The position numbers and the translations under genes were made by a program. Below, piece after piece: positions 1-8,364 of a DNA stretch of 44,300 bases (positions are counted from its first letter, which is position 1; the number at the start of each line of letters is the position of its first letter). The DNA lies in NCBI RefSeq assembly GCF_030409335.1, contig NZ_JAUFPN010000203.1:1-44300 (forward strand), given 5' to 3'. Below the pieces are notes generated by a model, which ran no database searches, was not told the origin of the DNA, and saw only the letters and a list, made by a program, of their open reading frames with translations. The DNA is from Paeniroseomonas aquatica. Lineage in GTDB: Bacteria; Pseudomonadota; Alphaproteobacteria; Acetobacterales; Acetobacteraceae.

Positions 1-45
1 CAGAGCAACTGCCTGGGAACTTCAGAGTCAGGACACTAGCCGACC

Positions 46-231
46 CTAGTCGACCGGCGGCGGGCGCTTCGCGCCCTCGAGCAGCGCCTGCCGCCGGGCC
101 TCGGCCCGGCGGTCGTTCGCCTTCTCGGCCGCGGTCCGGCCGTGCTTGGCGCGGTTGGCCGCGGCCTCGGTCGCGGCTGCGGCGCGGGCCCGCTGCTTCT
201 TCACGCGGTTCAGGGTGACGATCTCGGCCAT
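46..231 (-). CDS. DUF4169 family small basic protein
   Basis: A 61-residue, highly charged protein starting MAEIVTLNRVKK, which is the characteristic opening of the DUF4169 family (short alphaproteobacterial proteins rich in Arg, Ala, Glu and Lys, function unknown). I chose the ATG at 231 rather than the in-frame ATG at 276 because the family begins exactly at MAEIV and the upstream 15 codons look non-coding. The body (RAAAATEAAANRAKHGRTAAEKANDRR) should be largely helical, with no membrane segment. It is transcribed away from the TRAP genes, so the two share the intergenic region 232-395. Family recognition is from memory of the motif; no function is inferred. Confidence 0.8.
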   Translation of the reverse strand: MAEIVTLNRVKKQRARAAAATEAAANRAKHGRTAAEKANDRRAEARRQALLEGAKRPPPVD

Positions 232-306
232 CCCGCCAGCATAGCGATGGCGGGAGGGAAGGGGAGGCGTTTTCACGGCTTCTGGCCGGAGGGGGCGCCA
301 CCGCGT

Positions 307-318
307 AACCGGCCGGTT
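307..318. promoter_or_regulatory. 12-bp perfect palindrome upstream of TRAP operon
   Basis: AACCGGCCGGTT is a perfect 12-bp palindrome about 78 bp before the binding-protein ATG and 76 bp before the divergent DUF4169 start. Such a site could be an operator for a dimeric regulator. No regulator gene is adjacent, and in DNA this GC-rich a chance palindrome is possible. Confidence 0.25.
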
Positions 319-395
319 CCCTACCGACCCGATCCGCGGCTAATCTCCTTCCAGAGCCGGCGCCCAGCTGGCCGCGATGTCCAAGGGAGTTATCC

Positions 396-1388
396 ATGTT
401 CCGTAGAGCCCTGCTGGGTGGCGTGCTCGCCACGCCCGCCATCCTCTCGATCCCGGTGCGTGCCCAGGGCACGATCACCCTGAATGGCGCCTCCCAATTC
501 GGCGACGAGCATCCCTATACCAAGGCGATGGTCCGCTTCGAGGAGCTGGTGAAGCAATACTACGGCAAGCCGGTCAACTTCGTGCTGCACAAGAACTCGT
601 CACTCGGCCTGGAAAAGCAGTACTTCGAATACATGGCGCAGGGCCGGGCGGTGGACTACGCCGTGGTCTCGCCGGCACATATGTCGACCTTCTCCAAGGC
701 GGCGCCCTTCGTCGACGCGCCCTTCATCTTCCGCGACCTGGCGCATTGGAACGCGGTGCTGGACCAGGACATGTTCAAGCCGGTGGCCGACGAGGTCGAG
801 CGCCGCGCCAAGGTGGCGATGATCGGCTATGGCGGCGGCGGGGTGCGCAACATCTTCTTCAACAAGCGTGTCACCAACCTGTCCGAGCTGAAAGGCCTGA
901 AGGTCCGCGTCCAGGGCGCGCCGATCTGGTCGCGCACCTTCGCCGCCATCGGCATGTCGCCCACCGTCATCGCCTATAATGAAATCTACAACGCTATCCA
1001 GAACAACGTCATCGACGGCGGCGAGAACGAGGCGGCCGGCGTCGAGCAGATGCGCTTCTTCGAGGTGGCGCCGCAGCTCTCGATGACCCAGCACGCCATC
1101 ACCATCCGCCCGCTGTGCTTCGCAACCCAGACCCTGGCGAAGCTGCCGAACGATTTGCAGGCGGCGATCCGCCGGGCCGGCAAGGAGGCCTCCCTCTTCC
1201 ATCGCACGGCGGAATCCGGCGCCGATAGCCAGATCCTCGAGGCGCTGGAGAAGTCCGGCAAGCTGCACAAGGTGGAGTTCACCCAGCGCGCCGAGATGAA
1301 ACGGCTGGTGGACCCTGTCATGGCCGCCTATGCGCGGGAGATCGATGCCGAGGGCATCCTCAACCGCATCAACGCGCTGACCGCCTAG
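396..1388 (+). CDS. TRAP transporter substrate-binding protein (DctP family)
   Basis: Periplasmic solute receptor of a tripartite ATP-independent periplasmic transporter, 330 aa. A signal peptide is visible (MFRRALLGG..., likely cleavage after residue 23 at VRAQ), followed by the DctP fold. The segment ELKGLKVRVQGAP at about 165-176 carries the family Arg (R171) that normally pairs with a ligand carboxylate. NEIYNAIQNNVIDGGENE corresponds to the conserved xEVYxALQxGVVDGQEN helix-strand segment. The ATG at 396 has a purine-rich Shine-Dalgarno (AAGGGAG) just upstream. It is the first gene of a three-gene unit with the two membrane subunits that follow. The ligand is probably an organic acid, but the sequence does not identify it. 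Confidence 0.93.
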   Translation: MFRRALLGGVLATPAILSIPVRAQGTITLNGASQFGDEHPYTKAMVRFEELVKQYYGKPVNFVLHKNSSLGLEKQYFEYMAQGRAVDYAVVSPAHMSTFSKAAPFVDAPFIFRDLAHWNAVLDQDMFKPVADEVERRAKVAMIGYGGGGVRNIFFNKRVTNLSELKGLKVRVQGAPIWSRTFAAIGMSPTVIAYNEIYNAIQNNVIDGGENEAAGVEQMRFFEVAPQLSMTQHAITIRPLCFATQTLAKLPNDLQAAIRRAGKEASLFHRTAESGADSQILEALEKSGKLHKVEFTQRAEMKRLVDPVMAAYAREIDAEGILNRINALTA

Positions 1389-1448
1389 TCGCGGAACGGG
1401 CGCCGCGTGCTGCGCGCGGCGCCCGGCCTCCCCCAGTCAGGATCCCTC

Positions 1449-1958
1449 ATGACGACATACTCCCCCGGGGCGCCGGCCGTGCTGCGCCGCGTCAATTTCG
1501 TGCTCGGCCGTGTCATCGCCTTCCTGCTCATCGTCAGCGTCGCCGTCATCATCATCCCGGTCACGCTGCAGATCTTCTCGCGGTACACCAGCTTCATCCC
1601 GGCCTATATCTGGACCGAGGAGCTGGCCCGCTTCTGCCTGGTTTATGCGGTCATGCTGGGCGCCATGCTGGCGGTGCGGGAGGGGACGCATTTCGTCGTC
1701 GATGTCTTCCCCCGCCTCTCGCCGCGGGCCTCGGCCACCATGGAGCTGGTCTCCGGCAGCTTCGTGCTGATCTTCGCCTGCGTCTTCGTCTGGTGGGGCT
1801 GGGAATTCACCGAATTCGCCATCTACCGGATCAGCGAGCTGGCCGAGCTGCCGCTCTGGACGATCCACATGGCCTGGCCGATCGCCGGCGTGGTCTGGCT
1901 GCTGTTCCAGTCCGAACGCATGCTCGATGCGATCGCCGTTCTCCGGGGTGACGCGTAA
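1449..1958 (+). CDS. TRAP transporter small permease (DctQ family)
   Basis: 169-residue inner-membrane protein with four hydrophobic helices (about residues 20-45, 58-75, 95-120 and 135-155), the standard size and topology for the small TRAP subunit. The Trp-Thr-Glu-Glu-Leu-Ala-Arg stretch after the second helix region (IWTEELARFCLVY) is the DctQ signature. ATG 1449 was chosen over an upstream in-frame start at 1407, because family members start shortly before the first helix and the extra residues are not hydrophobic. Its stop overlaps the start of the large permease (TAATG), implying translational coupling. It works with the binding protein at 396 and the large subunit at 1958. Confidence 0.93.
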   Translation: MTTYSPGAPAVLRRVNFVLGRVIAFLLIVSVAVIIIPVTLQIFSRYTSFIPAYIWTEELARFCLVYAVMLGAMLAVREGTHFVVDVFPRLSPRASATMELVSGSFVLIFACVFVWWGWEFTEFAIYRISELAELPLWTIHMAWPIAGVVWLLFQSERMLDAIAVLRGDA

Positions 1959-3277
1959 TGGGTGGCAATGTCCTCGGCGCGGGCACCGCGGCGCAGATCC
2001 TGTTCGGGATCTTCTTCCTGCTGCTGGTGCTGCGTGTGCCGGTCGCCGTCTCGCTCGGCCTCGCCTGCCTGCCCATCCTGCTGATCGAGCCGCGGCTGAG
2101 CCCGATGATGCTCGCGCAGGAGACCTTCAACGCCTACAATTCCTTCATCCTGCTCGCGGTGCCCTTCTTCCTGCTGACCGCCAACCTGATGAACATCGGC
2201 GGCATCACCGACCGGCTGATGAATTTCTCCCGCTCCCTCGTCGGGCATTTTCCCGGCGGCCTCGCCCAGATCAACGTGGTGCTGTCCTTCTTCTTCGCCG
2301 GCATCTCCGGCAGCAGCACGGCGGATGCGGCGTCGCAGTCCAAGATCTTCATCGAGGCGCAGCGGAAGGAGGGCTACGACGACAGCTTCTCCGTCGCCAT
2401 CACCGCCGTCTCGGCGGTGCTCGCGGTCATCATCCCGCCGTCCATTCTCATGATCGTCTGGGGCGGCGTGCTGACGGTCTCGATCGGCGCGCTGTTCCTG
2501 GCGGGCGTCATCCCCGGGGCGCTGATCGCCCTGGTGCAGATGGGCACCGTGCATGCCTATGCGAAGGCGCGCGGCTACCCGACCTATCCGCGGGCGACGC
2601 TGGCGCAGGTCCTCGGCAGCTTCCTCGTCTCCATCCCGGCGCTGCTGACGCCGCTGATCATCATCGGCGGCAAGATCTTCGGCTGGTTCACCGCGACGGA
2701 ATCGGCCTGCGTCGCCGTGCTCTATGCCGGCTTCCTCTCCCTCGTGGTCTATCGCGAGATGGACTGGAAGGGGCTGATCGCCGCCTTCGGCGATACCGGG
2801 CGGCTGGCCGGGGTCACCCTGTTCTGCGTCGGCACCGCCTCGGCCTTCGGCTGGCTGCTGGCCTTCTACCAGATCCCGGAATTCCTCCTCGCCGGGGTGA
2901 AGACCTGGGGGATGGGTCCGATCGGCGTCGGCTTCTTCATCGCCGGCGTCTTCCTGGTGGTCGGCTGCTTCCTGGATGCCATCCCGGCCATCATCATCGT
3001 CGGCGCCATCCTGCAGCCGCTGACCATCGGCGTCGGCATGGACCAGGTGCATTTCGCCATGATCGGCATCGTTTCCCTTGCCTTCGGGCTGGTGACGCCG
3101 CCCTACGGGCTGTGCCTGATGATCGCCTGCTCGGTCGCCGGGATGCGGATCGGCGATGCGCTGAAGGACACCATGATCATGCTGCTGCCGATGTTCGGCG
3201 TGCTGGTGCTGATCATCATCTTCCCCAGCATCGTGCTGGTCCTGCCGAACCTCGTCTCGCCGGAGTTCCTGCGGTGA
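1958..3277 (+). CDS. TRAP transporter large permease (DctM family)
   Basis: 439-residue polytopic membrane protein forming the transport channel of the TRAP system; it uses an ion gradient rather than ATP. Long hydrophobic segments run throughout. Recognisable DctM features are the VPFFLLTANLMNIGGITDRL segment near the N-terminus, the GISGSSTADAASQSKI loop, and ATESACVAVLYAGFLS near mid-protein. The length is normal for the family (about 425-440). Its ATG overlaps the stop of the small permease. The cassette binding protein, small permease, large permease is complete. No terminator with a T-tract follows, but a strong hairpin occurs at 3307-3347. Confidence 0.95.
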   Translation: MGGNVLGAGTAAQILFGIFFLLLVLRVPVAVSLGLACLPILLIEPRLSPMMLAQETFNAYNSFILLAVPFFLLTANLMNIGGITDRLMNFSRSLVGHFPGGLAQINVVLSFFFAGISGSSTADAASQSKIFIEAQRKEGYDDSFSVAITAVSAVLAVIIPPSILMIVWGGVLTVSIGALFLAGVIPGALIALVQMGTVHAYAKARGYPTYPRATLAQVLGSFLVSIPALLTPLIIIGGKIFGWFTATESACVAVLYAGFLSLVVYREMDWKGLIAAFGDTGRLAGVTLFCVGTASAFGWLLAFYQIPEFLLAGVKTWGMGPIGVGFFIAGVFLVVGCFLDAIPAIIIVGAILQPLTIGVGMDQVHFAMIGIVSLAFGLVTPPYGLCLMIACSVAGMRIGDALKDTMIMLLPMFGVLVLIIIFPSIVLVLPNLVSPEFLR

Positions 3278-3306
3278 CTTGAGCGCAACCAGGACGGCGC
3301 CGGGAC

Positions 3307-3347
3307 GTTCGCCCCTCGCACCGGCATGGGCCGGGCGGAGGGCGAAC
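3307..3347 (+). promoter_or_regulatory. Hairpin that buries the RBS of the DUF3309 gene
   Basis: GTTCGCCC (3307-3314) pairs perfectly with GGGCGAAC (3340-3347). Inside it CCGGC (3321-3325) pairs with GCCGG (3330-3334) around an ATGG loop. The right arm contains the GGAGGG Shine-Dalgarno (3337-3342) of the small gene starting at 3349, so a folded transcript would hide the ribosome binding site. There is no T-run, so it is not a classical intrinsic terminator. It may instead separate expression of the TRAP genes from the small gene. Confidence 0.5.
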
Positions 3348-3348
3348 C

Positions 3349-3504
3349 ATGACATCGACCGTGCTGCTGATTGTCCTGATTGTCGTGCTGCTCGGCGTGC
3401 TGCCGACCTGGCCGCATAGCCGTGGCTGGGGCTACTACCCCTCCGGCCTGATTGGCATCGTCGTGGTGGTGCTGCTGGTGATGGCGCTGACCGGAAGGCT
3501 CTAG
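3349..3504 (+). CDS. DUF3309 family small membrane protein
   Basis: A 51-residue protein, MTSTVLLIVLIVVLLG... followed by a Pro-Thr-Trp-Pro-His turn, a GWGYYPSG motif and a second hydrophobic helix. This is the typical DUF3309 architecture: two short membrane helices linked by the W-P-x-S-x-x-W-G-Y-x-P-S-G segment. Function is unknown; relatives are small proteobacterial membrane proteins. A good GGAGGG Shine-Dalgarno lies six bases before the ATG but sits inside a hairpin. The stop codon overlaps the stop of the convergent dehydrogenase gene by four bases (CTAG, 3501-3504). Confidence 0.85.
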   Translation: MTSTVLLIVLIVVLLGVLPTWPHSRGWGYYPSGLIGIVVVVLLVMALTGRL

Positions 3505-4460
3505 CCCTCCGGTCCTTTCGGTGGCCTCGGGCCGGTACAGCCCTTGGCCGCCAGAAGCCGCACCAGCGCCGCGTCGCGCTCCGCGGCCAGTTCGGCGATG
3601 GCGCGGCCGCCGGTCGCCTCCGTCACCCCGGCGATCAGCCTCGCCTGCAGCTCCGGCGTCAGCACCGGGTTGCCCAGGCTCTCCCACCAGCTCGTCACCG
3701 CCGGCATCAGGTGGTGCATGAAGGCGGGGTAGCCGCCCTCCCCGCCTGCGAGGTGGAAGGTCGTGTGCGGCCCCATCAGCGCCCAGCGCAGGCCGGGACC
3801 CTGGCTGATGGCGGCATCGACATCGGCGACACTGGCCACACCCTCCGCCACCATGTGCACCGCCTCCCGCCAGAGCGCCGCCTGCAGGCGGTTGGCCAGA
3901 TGCCCAGGCACTTCCTTGTCGAGGGTGATCGGGTGCTTTCCGATCGCCCGGTAGAAGGCCACCGCCGCGGCGACCGCCTCCGGGCTTGCGGTGGTGCCGC
4001 CCACCACCTCGACCAGCGGGATCAGGTGCGGCGGATTGAAGGGATGCCCGATCACCACCCGCCCGGGATGGGTGCAGCCGTCCGAGAGACGGCTGACCAG
4101 CAGGCCGGAGGAGGAGCAGAGGATCAGCACATCCTCCGGCAGCGCCGCGCTGATGCTGCGCAGCAGGGGCTGTTTCACCTCGTAGCGTTCCGGCGCGCTC
4201 TCCTGGACTAGGTCGCAGCCGGCGACCGCCCTCACCGGGTCCGGCTCGAAGGACCAGCGGCCGGGATCGGCGCCGGGCGCCGCGCCGAGCTGCTGCAGCA
4301 TCGGCCAGGCGCCCTCGATCATGCGGCGGATCAGGGCGGGTGCGCCGGGGGAGGGGTCGCTGGCGACCACCTCCAGCCCGCGGCTGAGGAACCAGGCCAC
4401 CCAGCTCGCGCCGATGGTCCCGGCGCCGACGACGGCGACCTTGCGGACGGGACGCGGCAT
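3501..4460 (-). CDS. 3-hydroxyacyl-CoA dehydrogenase family protein
   Basis: NAD-dependent 3-hydroxyacyl-CoA dehydrogenase superfamily member, 319 aa. The N-terminal Rossmann fold carries GAGTIG at 12-17, and SDP at about 34-36 follows the second beta strand as an NAD-type acidic site. GHPFNPPHLIPLVEVV at 139-154 contains the catalytic His (H140) and the Glu partner (E152). The C-terminal helical domain follows (KEVPGHLANRLQAALWREA). The single-domain length of about 320 aa and the PPHLIPLVEVVGG motif fit the L-carnitine dehydrogenase / lambda-crystallin-like subgroup better than fatty-acid-oxidation FadB. The physiological substrate is unresolved. It lies three bases after the rhodanese gene, in the same operon. 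It converges on the DUF3309 gene. Confidence 0.88.
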   Translation of the reverse strand: MPRPVRKVAVVGAGTIGASWVAWFLSRGLEVVASDPSPGAPALIRRMIEGAWPMLQQLGAAPGADPGRWSFEPDPVRAVAGCDLVQESAPERYEVKQPLLRSISAALPEDVLILCSSSGLLVSRLSDGCTHPGRVVIGHPFNPPHLIPLVEVVGGTTASPEAVAAAVAFYRAIGKHPITLDKEVPGHLANRLQAALWREAVHMVAEGVASVADVDAAISQGPGLRWALMGPHTTFHLAGGEGGYPAFMHHLMPAVTSWWESLGNPVLTPELQARLIAGVTEATGGRAIAELAAERDAALVRLLAAKGCTGPRPPKGPEG

Positions 4461-4463
4461 GGC

Positions 4464-4841
4464 TCAGCCCTGCTCGACCGTGCCGCCGCCCTCGACCCAA
4501 TCCTTGAAGCCGCCGAGGTTGCGGACATCGGCATAGCCCAGGTCCTGCATCATCTTGCCGGCCAGCGCGGCGCGGCCGCCCGAGGCGCAGTAGGTGATGA
4601 CGACCGGCTTGCCGAGCGCCGGGTCGCGCGCCGGGCTTTCCGGATCGACGCGGAATTCCAGCAGCCCGCGCGGGATCGGCAGGGCGCCCGGCACCTTGCC
4701 GGAGGCAGTGATCTCGGCCGGCTCGCGCAGGTCGACGAATACTGCCTTGCCTGCGGCATGCAGGGCCTGGGCTTCCGCGGCGCTGATCCGCGGCACCGCG
4801 GCATTGGCGGCGGCGACCATCTCTCTCACGGTCGTGGGCAT
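4464..4841 (-). CDS. Rhodanese-like sulfurtransferase
   Basis: Single-domain rhodanese of 125 aa, probably cytoplasmic (no signal peptide). VFVDLREPAEI at about 34-44 is the CH2A-type motif. YCASGGRAALAGKMMQDLGYADVRNLGGFKDW carries the active-site loop with catalytic C85, and the NLGGFKDW ending is typical. Such proteins shuttle sulfane sulfur as a cysteine persulfide. A strong AGGAGGAG Shine-Dalgarno precedes the ATG at 4841. It is the first gene of a two-gene unit with the dehydrogenase; the functional link between the two is not obvious from sequence. Confidence 0.9.
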   Translation of the reverse strand: MPTTVREMVAAANAAVPRISAAEAQALHAAGKAVFVDLREPAEITASGKVPGALPIPRGLLEFRVDPESPARDPALGKPVVITYCASGGRAALAGKMMQDLGYADVRNLGGFKDWVEGGGTVEQG

Positions 4842-4942
4842 GGGGTCTCTCCTCCTGGAATGGCTGCCTCGCGGCTCGGGCCAGGATGCTCGGTTTTGCC
4901 CGATTGGGCGATGCCGTGCGGCGGTGGCGCGCCCATTTATCC

Positions 4943-7897
4943 TCAGGCCACCGCGGTATCCTGGGGCGGCTGGATGAGTCCCAGGGCCTTCTGGGTCTCC
5001 TCCGCCACCGTCAGCACGACGCCCCGGAGCATCAACGCCTGGGCGGCGGGCAGGGTGCGCGCCTCCGTCTGGAACTGGCGGGCCGCCGCGGCCAGCCGGT
5101 TGGCCCCCAGGGTGGCGGCCGAGCCGGCCAGCCGATGCGCCGCGGAGAGCGCTTCCTCCATCGCCTCGGGACCGGCCGCCTGCAGCCGGATCACCTGGTC
5201 GGCAATCTCCTGCAGGAAGACCGGCGCCAGGCGGCGCGCCGTCTCGGCGTCCAGCCCGGGGATGGCCAGTGCATTGCCGCTACGCCGCTCGAGCAGCGGC
5301 AGGCTGGCCAGCCCGGGCAGCTGCGCCGGCGCCTCGGCGGCCCTGGCCGGGCTCGGACGGCCCCGGGCCAAGCGGCCGAGCGCTGCGATGAGCGCATCCC
5401 GCTCGATCGGCTTGGCCAGATGCGCGTCCATGCCGGCGGCGCTGCAAGCGGCGATGTCCTCGGCGAAGGCGCTGGCGGTCACCGCCAGGACCGGCACCTG
5501 CCCGGCCGGGCCCGGCAGGGCACGGATACGGCGGGTGGCCTCCAGCCCATCCATCCCGGGCATCATCACATCCATCAGCACCACGTCGAAGCGGCAGGCC
5601 GGTGCCGTCTCCTCCAGGGCCGCCAGGGCCAGGGCGCCGTCGGCGACGCAGGTCACGGCATGGCCCGCCGATTCGAGCAGCGCCCGGGCGACCGCCAGGT
5701 TGGCCGGCACGTCATCCGCCACCAGGACCTGGAGCGGCCGGGCCGGCAGCGCCTGGGCCGCAGCGCCCCCCGCCAGCGGCAGGTGGGCCGGCTGCAGCGG
5801 CAGCTCGACCCAAAAGATGGCGCCCGGGCCGGTGCTGGACGCCGGGTTGTCGGTGCAGCCGATCGTGCCTTCCATCTGGGCGGCGATCCCGGCCGCAATC
5901 GCCAGGCCGAGCCCGGTGCCGCCGGCCCGCTCGTCCCGGGCGAGCTGCACGAAATCGCCGAAGACGGCACAGCGCTTGGCCTCCGGCACGCCGGGACCGG
6001 TATCCCGCACCTCGATCCGGATCATCGCCCGGCCATCCGGCAGCAGGCCGGATGGCACCGTGCCCTGGACCGCCCGGGCCACGACTTCCACCACGCCGCC
6101 GGACGGGGTGAATTTCACCGCGTTGGACAGCAGGTTCAGCACCAGCTGCCGCAGGCGGGTCTGGTCCACCAGCACCACCTCCGGCAGGGCCGGCCCGAGT
6201 ACCACGGCCAGGCGCACCTGCTTCTCCTCGGCCGCCGGGCGGACCAGGGTGGCGCTGCTGTCGAGCAGGGCATCGAGCCGGGTCGGCGCCCGCCGCAGCT
6301 CCAGCCGGCCCGATTCCACCTTGGCCAGGTCCAGCACGTCGTTGGCGACGGCGACCAGATGGCGACCGGCCTCCTCCAGCGTGCGGGCACGCGCCTGCTG
6401 CTCGCCGGAGAGCTTCGGGTCGCGTGCCAGCGCCTGGGCCAGGCCCAGCACCCCGTTCAGCGGGGTCCGCAGCTCGTGGCTCATCTGGGCGAGGAAGCGG
6501 GACTTGGCGGCGGTGGCGGCGGCGGCCGAATCGCGGGCCAGGGCGATCTCGGTCATCGCCCGCTTCAGCGCGGTGATATCGGTGCGGATGCCCACCGTGC
6601 CGCCGCCCGGCGTCTCCCGGTCGGTCACCATCAGCCAGCGCCCATCCGGCAGCAGCCGCTCGATGCTGGGCTGGTTGCTGCGATGCCAGGCGGTGATCTC
6701 GGCGACGAAGCGCTCGATGTCTTCGCCCGCCTGCGGATACTGGCCGCGCTTGGCGCCTTCCCGGATAATGTCCTCGAATTTGGCGCCGGGTTCGATGAAG
6801 GGCGCGCTGATCGCATAGAGGTCGCGGTAACGCTGGTTGCAGACCACCAGCCGATCTTCGGCATCGAACATGACGAAGCCGTCCGGCATGGTCTCGATGG
6901 CCCGCTCTAGTACGGCGCGGGCCCGGGTTCGCTCCGCCTCGATACGCTCGCGCTGCCGCAGGGCGATGTGAAGGGCGAGGGCGAGGGCGATCAGCAGCAC
7001 GCCCAGGCTGCCGGCGACCAGCAGCAGCCGGCGGCGATCAAGGGTCCAGGCGGCGAAGGCGGCCTCCTCGTCGTAGCTCGCCACCACGAAGATGTCCCGG
7101 TAAAGGATGGGGCGGGCCGCGGCCAGCGCCGGGATGTCGTCGTAGCGCCCGGCGATCGCCACCGCACTGCCGTCAGCGGGCAGCTGGCTGGCCGGCTGCG
7201 CCAGGGGGCGGCCCATGCGGCCCTCGTCATGGGGCAGCGCCACCAGGACGCGCCCATCCGCCCGTTCGACCGAGATCCTGAGCCCCGGCAGCTCGCCGAT
7301 CGGCGCCAGCAGGGTGGCGATCAGCGGCACCGGCACCTCGGCCACCGCCACCAGCGGGCCAAGCCCGGGCAGGTCCATGGCGCGCAGGAACATCAGCGAC
7401 CACTCGCCGGTCAGCGCATTGCGGGCCGGACCGCTGAGCACCGCGGCACCGAAGCCGGCGGCCGCGGCCACGGCGCCTTCCTCGATCGGCAGCGAACGGC
7501 TGCGGGAGGCGGCCAGCGCGGCGGCCCAGGGCTGTCCATCCGGCCGCAGCACCACCAGGTCGCGGAAGCTGAAGTTCTGGAAATTCAGCTCCCGCAGCAT
7601 GCGATTCGCCGCCGAGGCTTCGACCTGCTCGTTCTGCACCAATTGACCGAGGATGGCTGGCAGCCCCGCCAGCATGCCGTCCACCGCGAGGAAATGCCGG
7701 TTCACCGTGCTTTCGGCGACGCGGGTGATGCGCTGCACGGTCTGCCGCGCGGCGGCCTCGGCGGTGGCGTGCATCCGGTCCAGCAGCAGCGCGGTGCCGC
7801 TGCCCAGCGCCAGCAGCAGCAGTGCGGCGACGACCAGGACGGCAATACGGATGCGACGTGGCTGCATGGCTGTTCTTGAACGCCTATCCGACTTCAT
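4943..7897 (-). CDS. Hybrid sensor histidine kinase (PAS-HisKA-HATPase-REC-HPt)
   Basis: About 984 aa with five recognisable signalling modules. A membrane helix at about 17-35 and a periplasmic sensor domain of roughly 250 residues come first. A second membrane helix (LLLVAGSLGVLLIALALAL, about 285-305) follows. Next is a PAS domain opening AIETMPDGFVMFDAEDR, then HisKA with MSHELRTPLNGVLG (phospho-His near 474). HATPase_c contains NLLSNAVKFTPSGG and GTGLGLAIAAGIA. A receiver carries VLMDVMMPGMDG with its phospho-Asp near 773, and a C-terminal HPt has SAAHRLAGSAATLG near 920. All phosphorelay residues are present, so the relay can run inside one protein; no partner response regulator is adjacent. 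Starts at 7897 and 7867 are both plausible; neither has a strong RBS. Confidence 0.9.
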   Translation of the reverse strand: MKSDRRSRTAMQPRRIRIAVLVVAALLLLALGSGTALLLDRMHATAEAAARQTVQRITRVAESTVNRHFLAVDGMLAGLPAILGQLVQNEQVEASAANRMLRELNFQNFSFRDLVVLRPDGQPWAAALAASRSRSLPIEEGAVAAAAGFGAAVLSGPARNALTGEWSLMFLRAMDLPGLGPLVAVAEVPVPLIATLLAPIGELPGLRISVERADGRVLVALPHDEGRMGRPLAQPASQLPADGSAVAIAGRYDDIPALAAARPILYRDIFVVASYDEEAAFAAWTLDRRRLLLVAGSLGVLLIALALALHIALRQRERIEAERTRARAVLERAIETMPDGFVMFDAEDRLVVCNQRYRDLYAISAPFIEPGAKFEDIIREGAKRGQYPQAGEDIERFVAEITAWHRSNQPSIERLLPDGRWLMVTDRETPGGGTVGIRTDITALKRAMTEIALARDSAAAATAAKSRFLAQMSHELRTPLNGVLGLAQALARDPKLSGEQQARARTLEEAGRHLVAVANDVLDLAKVESGRLELRRAPTRLDALLDSSATLVRPAAEEKQVRLAVVLGPALPEVVLVDQTRLRQLVLNLLSNAVKFTPSGGVVEVVARAVQGTVPSGLLPDGRAMIRIEVRDTGPGVPEAKRCAVFGDFVQLARDERAGGTGLGLAIAAGIAAQMEGTIGCTDNPASSTGPGAIFWVELPLQPAHLPLAGGAAAQALPARPLQVLVADDVPANLAVARALLESAGHAVTCVADGALALAALEETAPACRFDVVLMDVMMPGMDGLEATRRIRALPGPAGQVPVLAVTASAFAEDIAACSAAGMDAHLAKPIERDALIAALGRLARGRPSPARAAEAPAQLPGLASLPLLERRSGNALAIPGLDAETARRLAPVFLQEIADQVIRLQAAGPEAMEEALSAAHRLAGSAATLGANRLAAAARQFQTEARTLPAAQALMLRGVVLTVAEETQKALGLIQPPQDTAVA

Positions 7898-8364
7898 GCC
7901 GCCCGGGCGATGCTGCCCCGGACCGGCGCGGTGAGGCGCCTCCAGGCGACGATCCGGGTGAAGGCGCAGCGAGCAGGGCGCAGCCAACCGGGGCCGCCGA
8001 TGGGCAAGGGGATCGGCCACGCGAACGCGCATTGGTCCCGACCCGCCCTGCGGCGGCTCGGCGGCATCGGTCCAGGCGAAACCACGGCGATTCCAGGGCG
8101 ACTTCACCTAAGCTGGGGTCAGGCCGATGGCATGGCCCAAGGAAAACCTGCCGAGGACGCCGGGGATGAGGCCCGCCTGCCGTCCGGCCGCCGCGACTGC
8201 TGCGGGAACCGGTCAGCGGATGGCCCATCCATGGTTGTCCCTGACGCGAAGCCTATAGCCTTTCAGGTTGTGAAGGTCTGCAATTTATCAATGCGAGCAC
8301 GTCCATGTGCACCGCCGGAGGGCCAAAGCCTCCCGGTCCGGCCGTGCCGCGTCCCCGGGAGCGA
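7898..8364. other. 467-bp gene-free region upstream of the hybrid kinase
   Basis: I found no convincing gene here. The open frames in both directions translate to Arg/Pro/Gly-rich sequence typical of random high-GC frames and lack ribosome binding sites. The interval should hold the kinase promoter. It also holds the 3' flank of the binding-protein gene, where GGAGG and CCTCC around 8316-8333 could form only a weak hairpin without a T-tract. A locally less GC-rich stretch lies at about 8250-8300. A small RNA cannot be excluded. Confidence 0.4.

Noticed and set aside
4890-4920. GCCC-GATT-GGGC hairpin as terminator of the hybrid kinase
   Set aside because: On the kinase strand the stem is followed by A residues rather than T residues, and the stem is only four pairs.
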